DNA of 64,000 nucleotides from Candidatus Didemnitutus sp. (GTDB lineage: Bacteria > Verrucomicrobiota > Verrucomicrobiia > Opitutales > Opitutaceae): positions 1 to 64,000 of the forward strand of contig JAGOQJ010000009.1 in NCBI GenBank assembly GCA_017991595.1, written 5' to 3'. The first letter of the stretch is position 1. Each line of letters starts with the position of its first letter. A model generated the notes under the pieces. It saw nothing but the letters and a program-made list of their open reading frames with translations. It was not told the origin of the DNA and searched no databases. The position numbers and the translations under genes are program-made. Of this stretch, positions 1-8,200 are shown in pieces.

Positions 1-6
1 GGTCAG

Positions 7-92
7 TCTCGTAGTAGTGGCTACTACGAGAGCGAGTTGTAGGCACTAGCCACCACTCTCAACAGAGCCTCTGCCAGACTACTGGCTACTAC
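7..92. repeat. Pair of inverted-repeat dyads
   Basis: Positions 7-31 form a perfect inverted repeat with 11-bp arms (TCTCGTAGTAG and its complement) around TGG. Its core is GTAGTA-N5-TACTAC at 11-27. The right half, TGGCTACTACGAG, recurs at 83-95, where positions 76-92 form a weaker dyad. The two dyads start 65 bp apart, an arrangement also seen at 33752-33841 and 43742-43826. The element covers the 5' part of a start-less reading frame. It could be an operator pair or a small palindromic mobile element. Function is unknown. Confidence 0.5.
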
Positions 93-361
93 GAGCCGTC
101 AACGGGGACGCCGGTCGGACGCATACTAAGCAGGCGCTCATATCGTATTTCGACGAAACGATCTGGACTGAATTCCCCAAAAACGAAGCTAACGAAATCG
201 ATTCAGGGCAGGTGATTCTGACCCAAATCGGAATCCAGCTTGCAGACCTGTGTAAAGCTACCCCAGTTGACGATTTCGTTGCTTACGTGGTGACACGTTG
301 GAGTTCGAAGAGAATCAATTGCGCATCATTGCTTCCGATGCGTGTGGAACCCAAGTCCTGA
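50..361 (+). pseudogene. Start-less coding remnant, unknown function
   Basis: This frame stays open for about 103 codons up to TGA at 359-361, after a TAG at 47-49. It has no ATG, and the upstream frame is also open apart from that TAG. The C-terminal peptide includes LADLCKATPVDDFVAYVV, which I do not recognise. The stretch is clearly AT-richer than its neighbours, with many AAA, AAC, GAA and ATT codons, which suggests acquired DNA. The dyad pair at 7-92 overlies the 5' part, so a truncated gene remnant is the simplest reading. It could also be a real gene that begins outside the window and contains a disruption. Confidence 0.35.
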
Positions 362-379
362 AGGGATACAGCAAGGCAG

Positions 380-1348
380 TCACCGCAGCCCGCAGTTCTT
401 CCGGGCGCGGGTGAGCACTCGGTCGGCTACGGCGCGGGCGCGGGCGGCGCCGTCGGCGAGGACCTTGTCCACGTAGTCGAGGTTGGCCACGAGTTCGGCG
501 CGTTTGGCGCGGTAAGGCGCGAAGTAATTCCAGTAGTGCTCGAAGAGCGCCTTCTTCAAATCGCCGTAGCCGAGGCCGCCGGCGCGGAGCCGGTTCTCGT
601 AGTCGGCCGAGACGTCGGTGGGCGCGAAGAACTTGAGCAACTGGATGGCGAGGTTCTTGTCGGCATCGGGCTTGGGCTCCTGCGGCGTGCGCGAGTCCAT
701 GACGATGCCCATGATCTTTTTGCGGAGGGCCTTCTCGTCGCCGAAGATCTCGACGGTGTTGCCGTAGCTCTTGGACATCTTCTGGCCGTCGAGGCCGGGG
801 ATGACGGCGACTTCCTCGGCGATGCGCTCCTCGGGCACGACGAAGGTCTCGCCGTAGGTGAGGTTGAACTTGATCGCGATGTCGCGCGTCATCTCGAGGT
901 GCTGCTTCTGGTCCTTGCCGACGGGAACGACGTGGGTGTCGAAGAGCAGAATGTCCGCGGCCATGAGCACCGGGTAGGCGAAGAGGCCGAAGTTGGGCGC
1001 GATGCCCTTGGCGAGCTTGTCCTTGTAGCTGTGCGCGCGCTCGAGCAGGCCCATGGGCGTGAGCGAGCCGATCATCCACGTGAGTTCGCAGACCTCCGGG
1101 ATGTCGCTCTGGCGCCAGAAAACCGCCTTCTGCGGATCGAGGCCGCAGGCCAGCCAGTCGAGGGCGATGCCCTGGGTGTAGGCGCGGCGCTCCTTCGGGT
1201 CGGTGATGACCGTCATGGAGTGGTAATCGGCGATGAAGTAGAACGCGTCGCCGCCGGCCTGCAGCTCGATGGCGGGGCGCATGGCGCCGAAGTAATTGCC
1301 GATGTGCAGGGTGCCGGAGGGCGTGATGCCGGTGAGGATGCGAGGCAT
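380..1348 (-). CDS. trpS: Tryptophanyl-tRNA synthetase
   Basis: Charges tRNA-Trp with tryptophan in the cytoplasm. The class I signatures are present: TLHIGN near the N-terminus (the HIGH motif in its TrpRS form) and KMSKS in GQKMSKSYGN. The chosen ATG gives MPRILTGITPSG, the usual N-terminus of the family, and about 322 residues, which is normal. An in-frame ATG 48 bases upstream (1396) would add 16 residues atypical of the family, so I reject it. The gene stands alone, with the sugar nucleotidyltransferase gene upstream on the same strand across a gap of about 95 bases. Confidence 0.96.
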   Translation of the reverse strand: MPRILTGITPSGTLHIGNYFGAMRPAIELQAGGDAFYFIADYHSMTVITDPKERRAYTQGIALDWLACGLDPQKAVFWRQSDIPEVCELTWMIGSLTPMGLLERAHSYKDKLAKGIAPNFGLFAYPVLMAADILLFDTHVVPVGKDQKQHLEMTRDIAIKFNLTYGETFVVPEERIAEEVAVIPGLDGQKMSKSYGNTVEIFGDEKALRKKIMGIVMDSRTPQEPKPDADKNLAIQLLKFFAPTDVSADYENRLRAGGLGYGDLKKALFEHYWNYFAPYRAKRAELVANLDYVDKVLADGAARARAVADRVLTRARKNCGLR

Positions 1349-1444
1349 GAGAAAAGACGGTTGAAGGGAGACCGGACGACGGGCCGGACCAACCATGTCG
1401 CCTGAGCGTGCGACGGTTGAAAAGGGAAAATTGCGTCCTGTGGC

Positions 1445-2125
1445 CTAGTCGCGCCGCGGCATAGTGGTCACCGCATGGCGGCTGCGCGCGATCGTGGCGG
1501 CGGGCAGGTAGCCGGCGAAGGGCGTGCACGGCATCACGAGGGCGCGCTTGCCGAGCAACGAGCCGGGATTGAGGACGGCATTGCAGCCCACCTCTGCTTG
1601 GTCGCCGAGGATTGCGCCGCATTTGCGCAGGCCAGTGGAAACGGTGCCGGACGGGAGGCGCACGGTGACTTCGGCTTGATCGAGGCGCAGGTTGGAGCAG
1701 ATCACGCCGGCGCCGAGGTGGGCGCGGTTGCCGAGGATCGAATCGCCCACGTAGTTGTAGTGCGGGGTCTGGACGCCATCGAGGAGGAGGCAGTTCTTGT
1801 ATTCGCTGGAGTTGCCCAGCACGCAGCCTTCGCCCACGAGGACGTTGCCGCGGATGAAGGCGTTCGGGCGGATCTCGGTGCGCGGGCCGATCCACGTCGG
1901 CCCGATGATGGTGGCATAGGCCGGCAGCTTGGCGGTGCGGTCGATCCACACGCGTCCTTCGATGTGCACGCCCGGCGGGAGGTCATGCGGCAGGTGGCCG
2001 TAGTCGATCGAAAGCAGGGCCGGGCCGATCGCGGGCAACCACTGCCACGGCGGCACCTCAGGCGGGAAAAAGGCCGCAAAACGGGCCAGCGAGGCCGGCA
2101 GCGTGAAGAAATCGGAGGCTTTCAC
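1445..2125 (-). CDS. Left-handed beta-helix sugar nucleotidyltransferase-like protein
   Basis: A protein of about 226 residues resembling the acyl/nucleotidyltransferase beta-helix domain of GlmU-like sugar-phosphate enzymes. It has hexapeptide-type repeats such as IGPRTEIRPNAFIRGNVLVG and a conserved N-terminus, KASDFFTLPASLARFAAFF. The start is taken as GTG at 2125. The frame stays open upstream to 2236, but that part runs through a terminator and the tRNA-Gly gene and cannot be coding. The exact substrate cannot be read from sequence; a role in cell-envelope sugar metabolism is inference. Confidence 0.8.
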   Translation of the reverse strand: MKASDFFTLPASLARFAAFFPPEVPPWQWLPAIGPALLSIDYGHLPHDLPPGVHIEGRVWIDRTAKLPAYATIIGPTWIGPRTEIRPNAFIRGNVLVGEGCVLGNSSEYKNCLLLDGVQTPHYNYVGDSILGNRAHLGAGVICSNLRLDQAEVTVRLPSGTVSTGLRKCGAILGDQAEVGCNAVLNPGSLLGKRALVMPCTPFAGYLPAATIARSRHAVTTMPRRD

Positions 2126-2141
2126 TCCCGGTGAGATAAAT

Positions 2142-2170
2142 AAAAAAACCGCTGGGAACCAGCGGTTTTT
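2142..2170 (-). terminator. Rho-independent terminator of tRNA-Gly
   Basis: A 7-bp stem (CCGCTGG with CCAGCGG) and a 3-base loop are flanked by A and T runs. On the minus strand this is a classic hairpin plus U-run about 10 bases after the tRNA 3' end. It separates the tRNA from the nucleotidyltransferase gene. Confidence 0.85.
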
Positions 2171-2175
2171 AAAAG

Positions 2176-2251
<76 letters not shown>

Positions 2252-2264
2252 GAAAGAGAGGCGG

Positions 2265-2292
2265 AGTATTGGGCGCGCTCTTGCTCCGTCAA
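2265..2292 (-). promoter_or_regulatory. Probable sigma-70-type promoter of tRNA-Gly
   Basis: On the minus strand TTGACG (-35) and AATACT (-10) are 16 bases apart and end 13 bases before the tRNA 5' end. Position and -35 quality support it; the -10 is weak. Confidence 0.45.
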
Positions 2293-2403
2293 CTGGAATT
2301 TTTTCGGAAGTGAAAAAGTTCTGCCGGCCGCACCGAAATGAGCTGCGCCCGCCCGTCGAAATCGCTCAACTTCGCCACCTTTTTGGCACACTTCCGGCAT
2401 AAC

Positions 2404-3204
2404 ATGAAGCGCTTGATCAGCCAGCAATCCATCGCCCAGTCGGTCACCGGCGTGAGCGCCGAGGAAATCGCCGCGCACTTCAATCTGCTGCCGGAGCGCT
2501 ATTTTGCCCAGACCGTTGAGACGGACATCGCGCTGCATCTGGCGATGGTCAACCGGCTCCTGCACAACATCTCGGCCGCCGACTCGCTGGGCTCGCTCCG
2601 GCCCGTGATCGAGTGGCGGGACGCACCCGAGCGCGGGTGCAGCATCGTGCACATCGTCACGTGGGACCGCGCCGGACTTTTCTTCAAGCTCGCGGGCGCG
2701 CTCAGCGTCGCGGGGTTGAACATCCTCTCCGCCCGCATCACCACGCGCAACGACCACATCGCGCTGGACAGCTTCGAAGTCACCGAGCCCGGCCACGGCG
2801 TCGTGCAGGACGAGTCGGCCCGCGAGCTCTTCGCCCGCACCGTCGAATCCGCGCTGGTCGCGAACAAGGACCTCTCCCCTGCCATCGCCGCCCAAGCCGG
2901 CCGCTTCGCGCCGCCGGCCGCCACGCTGCAGACGCCGGTGATCGAGGTTTACCAGGAAATCAGTTCGCCCCGCCTCATCGTGGAGGTGCACGCCGCCGAC
3001 CGCTTCGGTCTGCTTTATCGCGTGGGCCGCGTCATCACCGAGCACGGTTTCAACCTCGCCGCCGCCCGCGTGCACACGGAGCGCGGCCTGGCCATCGACA
3101 GTTTCCACTTGGAATCCGCCGACCAGCGCACGCTCGACTCCCAGCGCCTCACCGCGCTGCGTGACGATCTCGCGGTGGCGACGAGCCCCGGCGCGAGTGT
3201 TTAG
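2404..3204 (+). CDS. Stand-alone tandem ACT-domain protein, GlnD C-terminus-like
   Basis: About 266 residues that resemble the C-terminal part of the PII uridylyltransferase GlnD. Two ACT domains are visible. The first is around SIVHIVTWDRAGLFFKLAGA (residues about 80-160). The second is around RLIVEVHAADRFGLLYRVG (about 190-260). ACT domains bind amino acids; in GlnD they sense glutamine. No nucleotidyltransferase or HD domain is present, so it cannot uridylylate by itself. The start MKRLISQQS is chosen over an ATG 66 bases upstream, whose extra residues look non-coding. It may be a nitrogen-status sensor, but this is inference. Confidence 0.75.
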   Translation: MKRLISQQSIAQSVTGVSAEEIAAHFNLLPERYFAQTVETDIALHLAMVNRLLHNISAADSLGSLRPVIEWRDAPERGCSIVHIVTWDRAGLFFKLAGALSVAGLNILSARITTRNDHIALDSFEVTEPGHGVVQDESARELFARTVESALVANKDLSPAIAAQAGRFAPPAATLQTPVIEVYQEISSPRLIVEVHAADRFGLLYRVGRVITEHGFNLAAARVHTERGLAIDSFHLESADQRTLDSQRLTALRDDLAVATSPGASV

Positions 3205-3251
3205 TTTGCTCTCCCCAAGGTCGCGGAAACCGTTCATCTCTTCGCGTTGAG

Positions 3252-4964
3252 ATGGAAGCCATCGCCGCCCGCGACCTCGAGGTGCTTTACCGGATCGCCG
3301 CTCTGGCCTCCGGTGACGGCGACGCCCGCGCCGCAGGCGAGTCCCTGCTGATCGAGCTGATGCGCGTCTTCCCGGCGGAGAGCGGCTCGCTCTCGCTGCT
3401 CAACCCGCACACCGGCTACCTCGAGATCGTCGCCCAGCACGGACTCCCGCCCGACACGGGGGACTTCGCCCTCAAGCTCGGCCAAGGCGTCACCGGCTGG
3501 GCCACGCTCCACGCGAAGCCGTTGCTCGTGTCCGACGTGACCGCCGACCGGCGCTACATCGCCGCGCGCGCCGCCGTCCGTTGCGAGATGTCCGCCCCGC
3601 TGCTCTACGAAGGTCAGGCGGTCGGCTGCATCAATCTCGACGCCGACCGGGCGCACGCCTTCGCCGAGGTCGACCTGCAGCGACTGGCCCGCTTCGCCAC
3701 CGAGGCCAGCCGCACGCTCCACCGCCTCTGGCAACTGGAGCGCCTGCAGGGCGAATCCGCCCAGCTCGAGACCTTGGTGGAACTCGGCCACTCGCTCGTG
3801 GCCCGCCTCGAGGAGAGCGACCTGCTCACCACGCTCACGCGCAGCGGCCGCGGCCTGTTCGACGCCCGTCTGTGCACGCTGCACGCCTGCGATCCCGCGC
3901 AAAAGACCTTCGAACTCCAAGCTTGGAGCAGCGAGCTGAGCTTCGCCGACACGGCGCTGCGCCGCGACCCCTTCGCCGCCGAGCATTCGATGCTCGCCAC
4001 GGCGCTGCGCGTGAACCGCGTGGTCGAATTTCAGGACCTCACCGGCACTGCCGGCCACGGCGCAGTGGACCTGCCGGCCGACGCGGAACTCTGTTCGATG
4101 CTCGCCGCGCCGCTGCTGGTGGACGGCGCGCCCGCCGGCGTGCTCGCGGTCTACACGAACCGTCCGCACCGCTTCTCCGACGCGCAGAAACGCCTGCTCG
4201 CCGCGCTCGCCAGCTTTGCCGCCGTCGCCCTGCACAACGCCCGGCTCTACGCGCGGGTTTTCCAATCCGAGGAGTCGCTCCGCAAGAACCAGACGCTCAC
4301 CACGCTCGGCCTGCTCGCCGCGGAGATCGCGCACGAGATCCGCAATCCGCTCACGGTGATCAAACTCCTCCACGGTGCCCTCGGCACGGATTTCGCGCCC
4401 GACGATCCGCGGCGCCGCGACGTGCAGGTTATCACGGAGAAGATCGAGCAGCTGGAAGGCATCGTCGCACGCGTCCTGTCTTTCGCCCGCACGCCCGCCG
4501 TCCTGCACTCGCGCTGGCCGCTGGCGGGCGTGCTGGAGGACACCTTGCACTTGCTGCGGGCCAAGCTCGGCCAGTCCGGCGTGCAACTCCGCTACACGCC
4601 GCCGGCCAAGAAATTTATCGTCGAGGTCAACAAGGGCCAGCTCCAGCAGGTGTTCCTCAATCTCGCGCTCAATTCCGTGCAAGCCATGCCGCACGGGGGC
4701 ACGCTTTCGGTGGCCTGCAGCGAGTCCGCTGGAGCGGCCGGTCCCGTGGTGCATGTGGATTTCACCGACACCGGTCACGGCATCCCGGAGGACATCCGTC
4801 CGCGCATCTTCGAGTCATTCCTCTCCGGCCGCTCTGACGGCACGGGCCTCGGGCTCGGCATCGCCCAACGCATCGTCAAGGACCACCACGGCGAACTCGT
4901 GTTGCTGGGGACCTCAGCCGAAGGCACGACGATGCGCATCACCCTGCCCCTCGCGCGGGCCTGA
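3252..4964 (+). CDS. GAF-domain sensor histidine kinase
   Basis: A 570-residue cytoplasmic sensor kinase with no transmembrane segment. Two GAF domains lie at roughly residues 10-160 and 175-335. A HisKA domain follows with phospho-acceptor H361 in AEIAHEIRNPLTVI. The HATPase_c domain has N474 in NLALNSVQAMP, then DTGHGIP and GTGLGLG. It should autophosphorylate in response to a ligand or redox signal sensed by the GAF domains. No response regulator is adjacent, so the partner is unknown. The cupin gene follows after 25 bases and may be co-transcribed. Confidence 0.92.
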   Translation: MEAIAARDLEVLYRIAALASGDGDARAAGESLLIELMRVFPAESGSLSLLNPHTGYLEIVAQHGLPPDTGDFALKLGQGVTGWATLHAKPLLVSDVTADRRYIAARAAVRCEMSAPLLYEGQAVGCINLDADRAHAFAEVDLQRLARFATEASRTLHRLWQLERLQGESAQLETLVELGHSLVARLEESDLLTTLTRSGRGLFDARLCTLHACDPAQKTFELQAWSSELSFADTALRRDPFAAEHSMLATALRVNRVVEFQDLTGTAGHGAVDLPADAELCSMLAAPLLVDGAPAGVLAVYTNRPHRFSDAQKRLLAALASFAAVALHNARLYARVFQSEESLRKNQTLTTLGLLAAEIAHEIRNPLTVIKLLHGALGTDFAPDDPRRRDVQVITEKIEQLEGIVARVLSFARTPAVLHSRWPLAGVLEDTLHLLRAKLGQSGVQLRYTPPAKKFIVEVNKGQLQQVFLNLALNSVQAMPHGGTLSVACSESAGAAGPVVHVDFTDTGHGIPEDIRPRIFESFLSGRSDGTGLGLGIAQRIVKDHHGELVLLGTSAEGTTMRITLPLARA

Positions 4965-4989
4965 CCGCTCCCGCCCCGCCTGCCCCATC

Positions 4990-5316
4990 ATGCGCTTCGT
5001 CCGCCTCGCCTCCCTGCCCGCCAAGGAAATTTTCGACGGTCGCATCCGCGGCCACTACGTGCACGGGCAACGGACGACGGTCGGCGAAGTCGTGCTCGCC
5101 GCGCACACCGTCCTGCCTCTGCATTCGCACCCGCACGAACAGGTCACGTATGTGATTGAGGGACGCTTCGAATTCACGGTCGGCGACGAGACCACCGTGC
5201 TCGAGCCCGGCATGGTCGCAACGATCCCCGGCGGCGTGCCGCACGGCGGCACCACGCTCACGCCCTGCCGCCTCCTCGATGTCTTTGCGCCGGTGCGCGA
5301 GGATTACCGCACGTGA
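4990..5316 (+). CDS. Small cupin-domain protein
   Basis: A 108-residue single-domain cupin. The first motif is LPLHSHPHEQVTYVIEG, with likely metal ligands His, His and Glu. The second is PGGVPHGG, with the last ligand His. The preceding region resembles family members that act as sugar or small-molecule binders or isomerases, but the substrate is not identifiable. It lies 25 bases after the histidine kinase. Its stop codon overlaps the GTG start of the next gene, suggesting one operon. Confidence 0.85.
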   Translation: MRFVRLASLPAKEIFDGRIRGHYVHGQRTTVGEVVLAAHTVLPLHSHPHEQVTYVIEGRFEFTVGDETTVLEPGMVATIPGGVPHGGTTLTPCRLLDVFAPVREDYRT

Positions 5317-5543
5317 GCACGGCGCCCAGTCCGTCCGCATCCTCCTCGGCGCGCGGTTCGCGAATCGGGGCAGCGATGGCGATGGTGGCGTGGATCGTCG
5401 GGAGCATGCTGGTGTTGTTCGCCAGCCGGGGCCTGCCGTGGCGCCTGCGCGGCTTGGTCGTGATCGGCTGTCTCCTGCTGTTGATCGGACTGCTCGCCAC
5501 CCTCAAACGCGGGCGCGCCGCCCGACGCACGGCCCGGGAGTGA
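5313..5543 (+). CDS. Small two-helix membrane protein, unknown
   Basis: A 76-residue product starting at a GTG that overlaps the cupin stop (GTGA). Two hydrophobic segments are visible, AMVAWIVGSMLVLF and GLVVIGCLLLLIGLLA, separated by a short basic loop, with a basic C-terminal tail. I do not recognise the family. The overlap with the cupin gene and the terminator directly after it support a real, translationally coupled last gene of the operon. Confidence 0.6.
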   Translation: MSTAPSPSASSSARGSRIGAAMAMVAWIVGSMLVLFASRGLPWRLRGLVVIGCLLLLIGLLATLKRGRAARRTARE

Positions 5544-5552
5544 AAACAAAAA

Positions 5553-5577
5553 CGGCCGGCAAAGGCCGGCCGCTTTT
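5553..5577. terminator. Bidirectional terminator hairpin
   Basis: An 8-bp stem CGGCCGGC/GCCGGCCG with an AAAG loop, preceded by an A-rich run and followed by CTTTT. It lies between the convergent cupin operon and the HNH gene. Confidence 0.75.
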
Positions 5578-5615
5578 GGGGCAGTTGGGGTAGCCGCAAT
5601 GGCGGGGGGTGACCG

Positions 5616-6233
5616 CTATTCCTCGAGCTCGACGTTCCAATAGGCGAGGTCGAGAAAGTCCTTCCATTTTTCGTGCCCGTGGTTGCCGAGCACGAGGGAA
5701 ATGACCGGACGCCACTTCGGGCGGACCGGTTTGCGCAGCAACCGCATGTGCGCCTCGTGCGGGAGGCGGTTGGCCTTGCGCGTGTTGCACTTGATGCAGG
5801 AGCAGACGATGTTTTCCCAAGTCGTCTTGCCGCCGTAGTGACGCGGGATGACGTGGTCGAGGTTGAGCTGCTCGCGCACGAAGGTCGTGCCGCAATACTG
5901 GCAGCGGTTGCCGTCGCGCTCGAAGACGTTGTTGCGCGTCAGCTTCAGCTCCTTGCAGGGCAGCTTGTCGAAGAAGGTCAGCAGAATCACGTGCGGCAGG
6001 CGGATGGCGCGGTTGATCGTGTGCACGGTCTCAAGCGCATCGATCGGCGGATTGTAGGTCGAAAAATCAACCCAATCCATGAGCGAGAACGTCTTGAAGT
6101 TGTCGTCGGTCTGGTGGACGACCTGCGCATGCCCGCGGGCCAGGAGCGCGAAGGCCCGGCGAGCACCGATGATGTTCACCGCCTGCCAGAGGCGGTTGAG
6201 CACCAACACCGGCTGATCGAGCGCGGCTTGCAT
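5616..6233 (-). CDS. HNH endonuclease family protein
   Basis: A 205-residue protein with a zinc-type HNH fold. CQYCG is the first Cys pair, [13 protein letters not shown] contains the DH of the motif, then WENIV and CIKCNTRK complete it. The N-terminal part, [21 protein letters not shown], is typical of a widespread chromosomal HNH family of unknown function that is not a restriction or intron nuclease. The start MQAALDQP is preferred over an ATG 39 bases upstream because conservation begins there. Nothing adjacent suggests a defence island. Confidence 0.88.
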   Translation of the reverse strand: MQAALDQPVLVLNRLWQAVNIIGARRAFALLARGHAQVVHQTDDNFKTFSLMDWVDFSTYNPPIDALETVHTINRAIRLPHVILLTFFDKLPCKELKLTRNNVFERDGNRCQYCGTTFVREQLNLDHVIPRHYGGKTTWENIVCSCIKCNTRKANRLPHEAHMRLLRKPVRPKWRPVISLVLGNHGHEKWKDFLDLAYWNVELEE

Positions 6234-6308
6234 GATGCTCAACTGGCTACGGATGCGATGCGGGCCTGTCAAGCGACCGGTCCGGGCTGCCCCGCGGCAC
6301 GGCGTCGG

Positions 6309-8078
6309 TCAGCTCGTCGTGACGAGCGCCGGCTTGAGTTTCACGCCTTTCAGCGGAACGCCTTCGAGCTTCGCGATCACGGTCGCCGCAGCCTCCTCGG
6401 CCACGTCGGCGTGCGTGTGCGTCTCATGGATGTCGATCGCACCGACCACGGCGGCGGGCAGGCGGGTGACGCCGGCGACCTTGCCGACCAGATCGGCGGG
6501 CGTGATCAGGTGCTCGCTCCCGACGTTGAAGGAAACGGTAACGAAGCCCGGTTCGCGCCCCGTGCGCGGCTTGCGCTCGTAGCTCTTCTTGGCGGGCTTG
6601 GCCGCCGCAGGCTGCGTCCGCGGAGCCTCAGTCGGCTTCGCCGCCGGCTGCGATTCGGCGCGGGCAACCGGGGCGGAGGCAGAGACGGGAGCGGAGGCGG
6701 GTTTCGACTTGGCGGAAGATTTCTCCGCGACCCATTTGGGTGCCTTGTCAGCCACCGGTGCGGGCGCCGCGGGCTGCTCGGCCGGGGCACCACCGCCCTG
6801 TAACAGATGGATCAGCGCCGACGCGATGTCCGTGCTGGCGTAGCCTTGCTCGAGCAGCGCATCGACGATGCGGTCGCGCGAGCGGAATTTCTTCTCGTCC
6901 AGCACGCGGCGGAGTTTTTCCACGAAGCTCTCCTCGCGCGCCTCCTCGACCTCTCCCAGCGACGGGATGCGTCCGCGGGTGATCTTCAACCGCGCATAGT
7001 GCGCCATGCTCTGCAGCTTGTAGATCTCGCGGCCGCTGACGAACGTGATGGCGCGCCCGCTCTTGCCGGCGCGACCGGTGCGGCCAATGCGATGCGTGTA
7101 GTCCTCGGCATCGTTCGGCAGGTCGAAGTTGAACACCACTTCGAGGTCGTCGACGTCGAGACCGCGCGCGGCGACGTCTGTCGCGATGAGAAACTCGAAT
7201 CCGCGGCGACGGAACTTGTCCATCACCCGGTCGCGTTGCATCTGGCTGAGGTCGCCGTGCAGGCGGTCGACCGCATAGCCGCGCGCGTGGAGCTGCTCGT
7301 CGAGTTCGTCGACCATGAGCTTCGTGCTGCAGAAGATGATGCCGTAGCGGAAATCGTGCAGGTCGATGAGACGTGTAAGCGCCTCGACCTTCGAGCGCCG
7401 GTCGACCTCGTAGAAAATCTGGTCGACCTGCGGGGCGTTGGCCGCATGCGCCTCGATGCGCACCCAGGCCGGGTCCCGGCTGTAGCGCTTGATGAGGTCC
7501 TGGATCGGCCGCGGCATCGTGGCGGAGAAGAACAACAGTTGCCGCTGCTCCGGCACCGCGCCGAGGATGTGCTCAATGTCGTCGCGGAAACCCATGTCGA
7601 GCATCCGGTCGGCCTCGTCGAGCACGACGACCTTGAGCTGGTCCAGCTTCAGCGAGCCGCGCTGCATGTGGTCCATCACGCGGCCGGGCGTGCCGATGAC
7701 GACCTGCGCGCCCGCCGCGAGACCGCGATACTGGCGCTCGTAGCTCTGGCCGCCGTAGATCGGCAGTTCGAGCAACCCCTTCTTGAACGCCGCGAGCTTG
7801 CCGAATTCCTCCGCCACCTGCACCGCGAGCTCGCGCGTGGGGCAAAGCACCAACGCCTGCACGGCGCGTCGGGCAACGTCGACTTTTTCGATGACAGGAA
7901 TGGCAAACGCCGCCGTCTTGCCCGAGCCGGTCGCCGACTGGCCGACGACGTCGCGGCCGGTAAGACCATGAGGGATGACGGCCGTCTGGATGGGCGAAGC
8001 CTCCTCATAACCCAGCTTGTCGACGGCTTTGAGCACCTCGACGGATAATCCCAGTTCGGCAAACGGACGTTTCTCCAT
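6309..8078 (-). CDS. deaD: DEAD-box ATP-dependent RNA helicase, CsdA/DeaD-like
   Basis: A 589-residue RNA helicase. The core motifs appear in order: the Q motif (ASPIQ), ATGSGKT, PTRELA, TPGRV, DEADRMLD, SAT, and HRIGRTGRAGKSG. The core is followed by a linker rich in Ala, Pro and Lys (about residues 430-510) and a C-terminal DbpA-type RNA-binding domain (GREPGFVTVSFNVG onward). This layout fits the CsdA/DeaD group, which works in ribosome assembly and mRNA unwinding, often in the cold. The symbol is given by domain layout, not proven orthology. It is transcribed away from the threonine synthase gene. Confidence 0.9.
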   Translation of the reverse strand: MEKRPFAELGLSVEVLKAVDKLGYEEASPIQTAVIPHGLTGRDVVGQSATGSGKTAAFAIPVIEKVDVARRAVQALVLCPTRELAVQVAEEFGKLAAFKKGLLELPIYGGQSYERQYRGLAAGAQVVIGTPGRVMDHMQRGSLKLDQLKVVVLDEADRMLDMGFRDDIEHILGAVPEQRQLLFFSATMPRPIQDLIKRYSRDPAWVRIEAHAANAPQVDQIFYEVDRRSKVEALTRLIDLHDFRYGIIFCSTKLMVDELDEQLHARGYAVDRLHGDLSQMQRDRVMDKFRRRGFEFLIATDVAARGLDVDDLEVVFNFDLPNDAEDYTHRIGRTGRAGKSGRAITFVSGREIYKLQSMAHYARLKITRGRIPSLGEVEEAREESFVEKLRRVLDEKKFRSRDRIVDALLEQGYASTDIASALIHLLQGGGAPAEQPAAPAPVADKAPKWVAEKSSAKSKPASAPVSASAPVARAESQPAAKPTEAPRTQPAAAKPAKKSYERKPRTGREPGFVTVSFNVGSEHLITPADLVGKVAGVTRLPAAVVGAIDIHETHTHADVAEEAAATVIAKLEGVPLKGVKLKPALVTTS

Positions 8079-8200
8079 GTCCGCAGGGTGCCCGCATTTT
8101 AGCCGGAAGCATAGCCCAATCTCACGCCCGCCAGCGCGCGACTCCTACGCCATACGTGCTTCAGGCTTTCGCCCGGCACGCCGCCGTGCTGCACTGCGGC

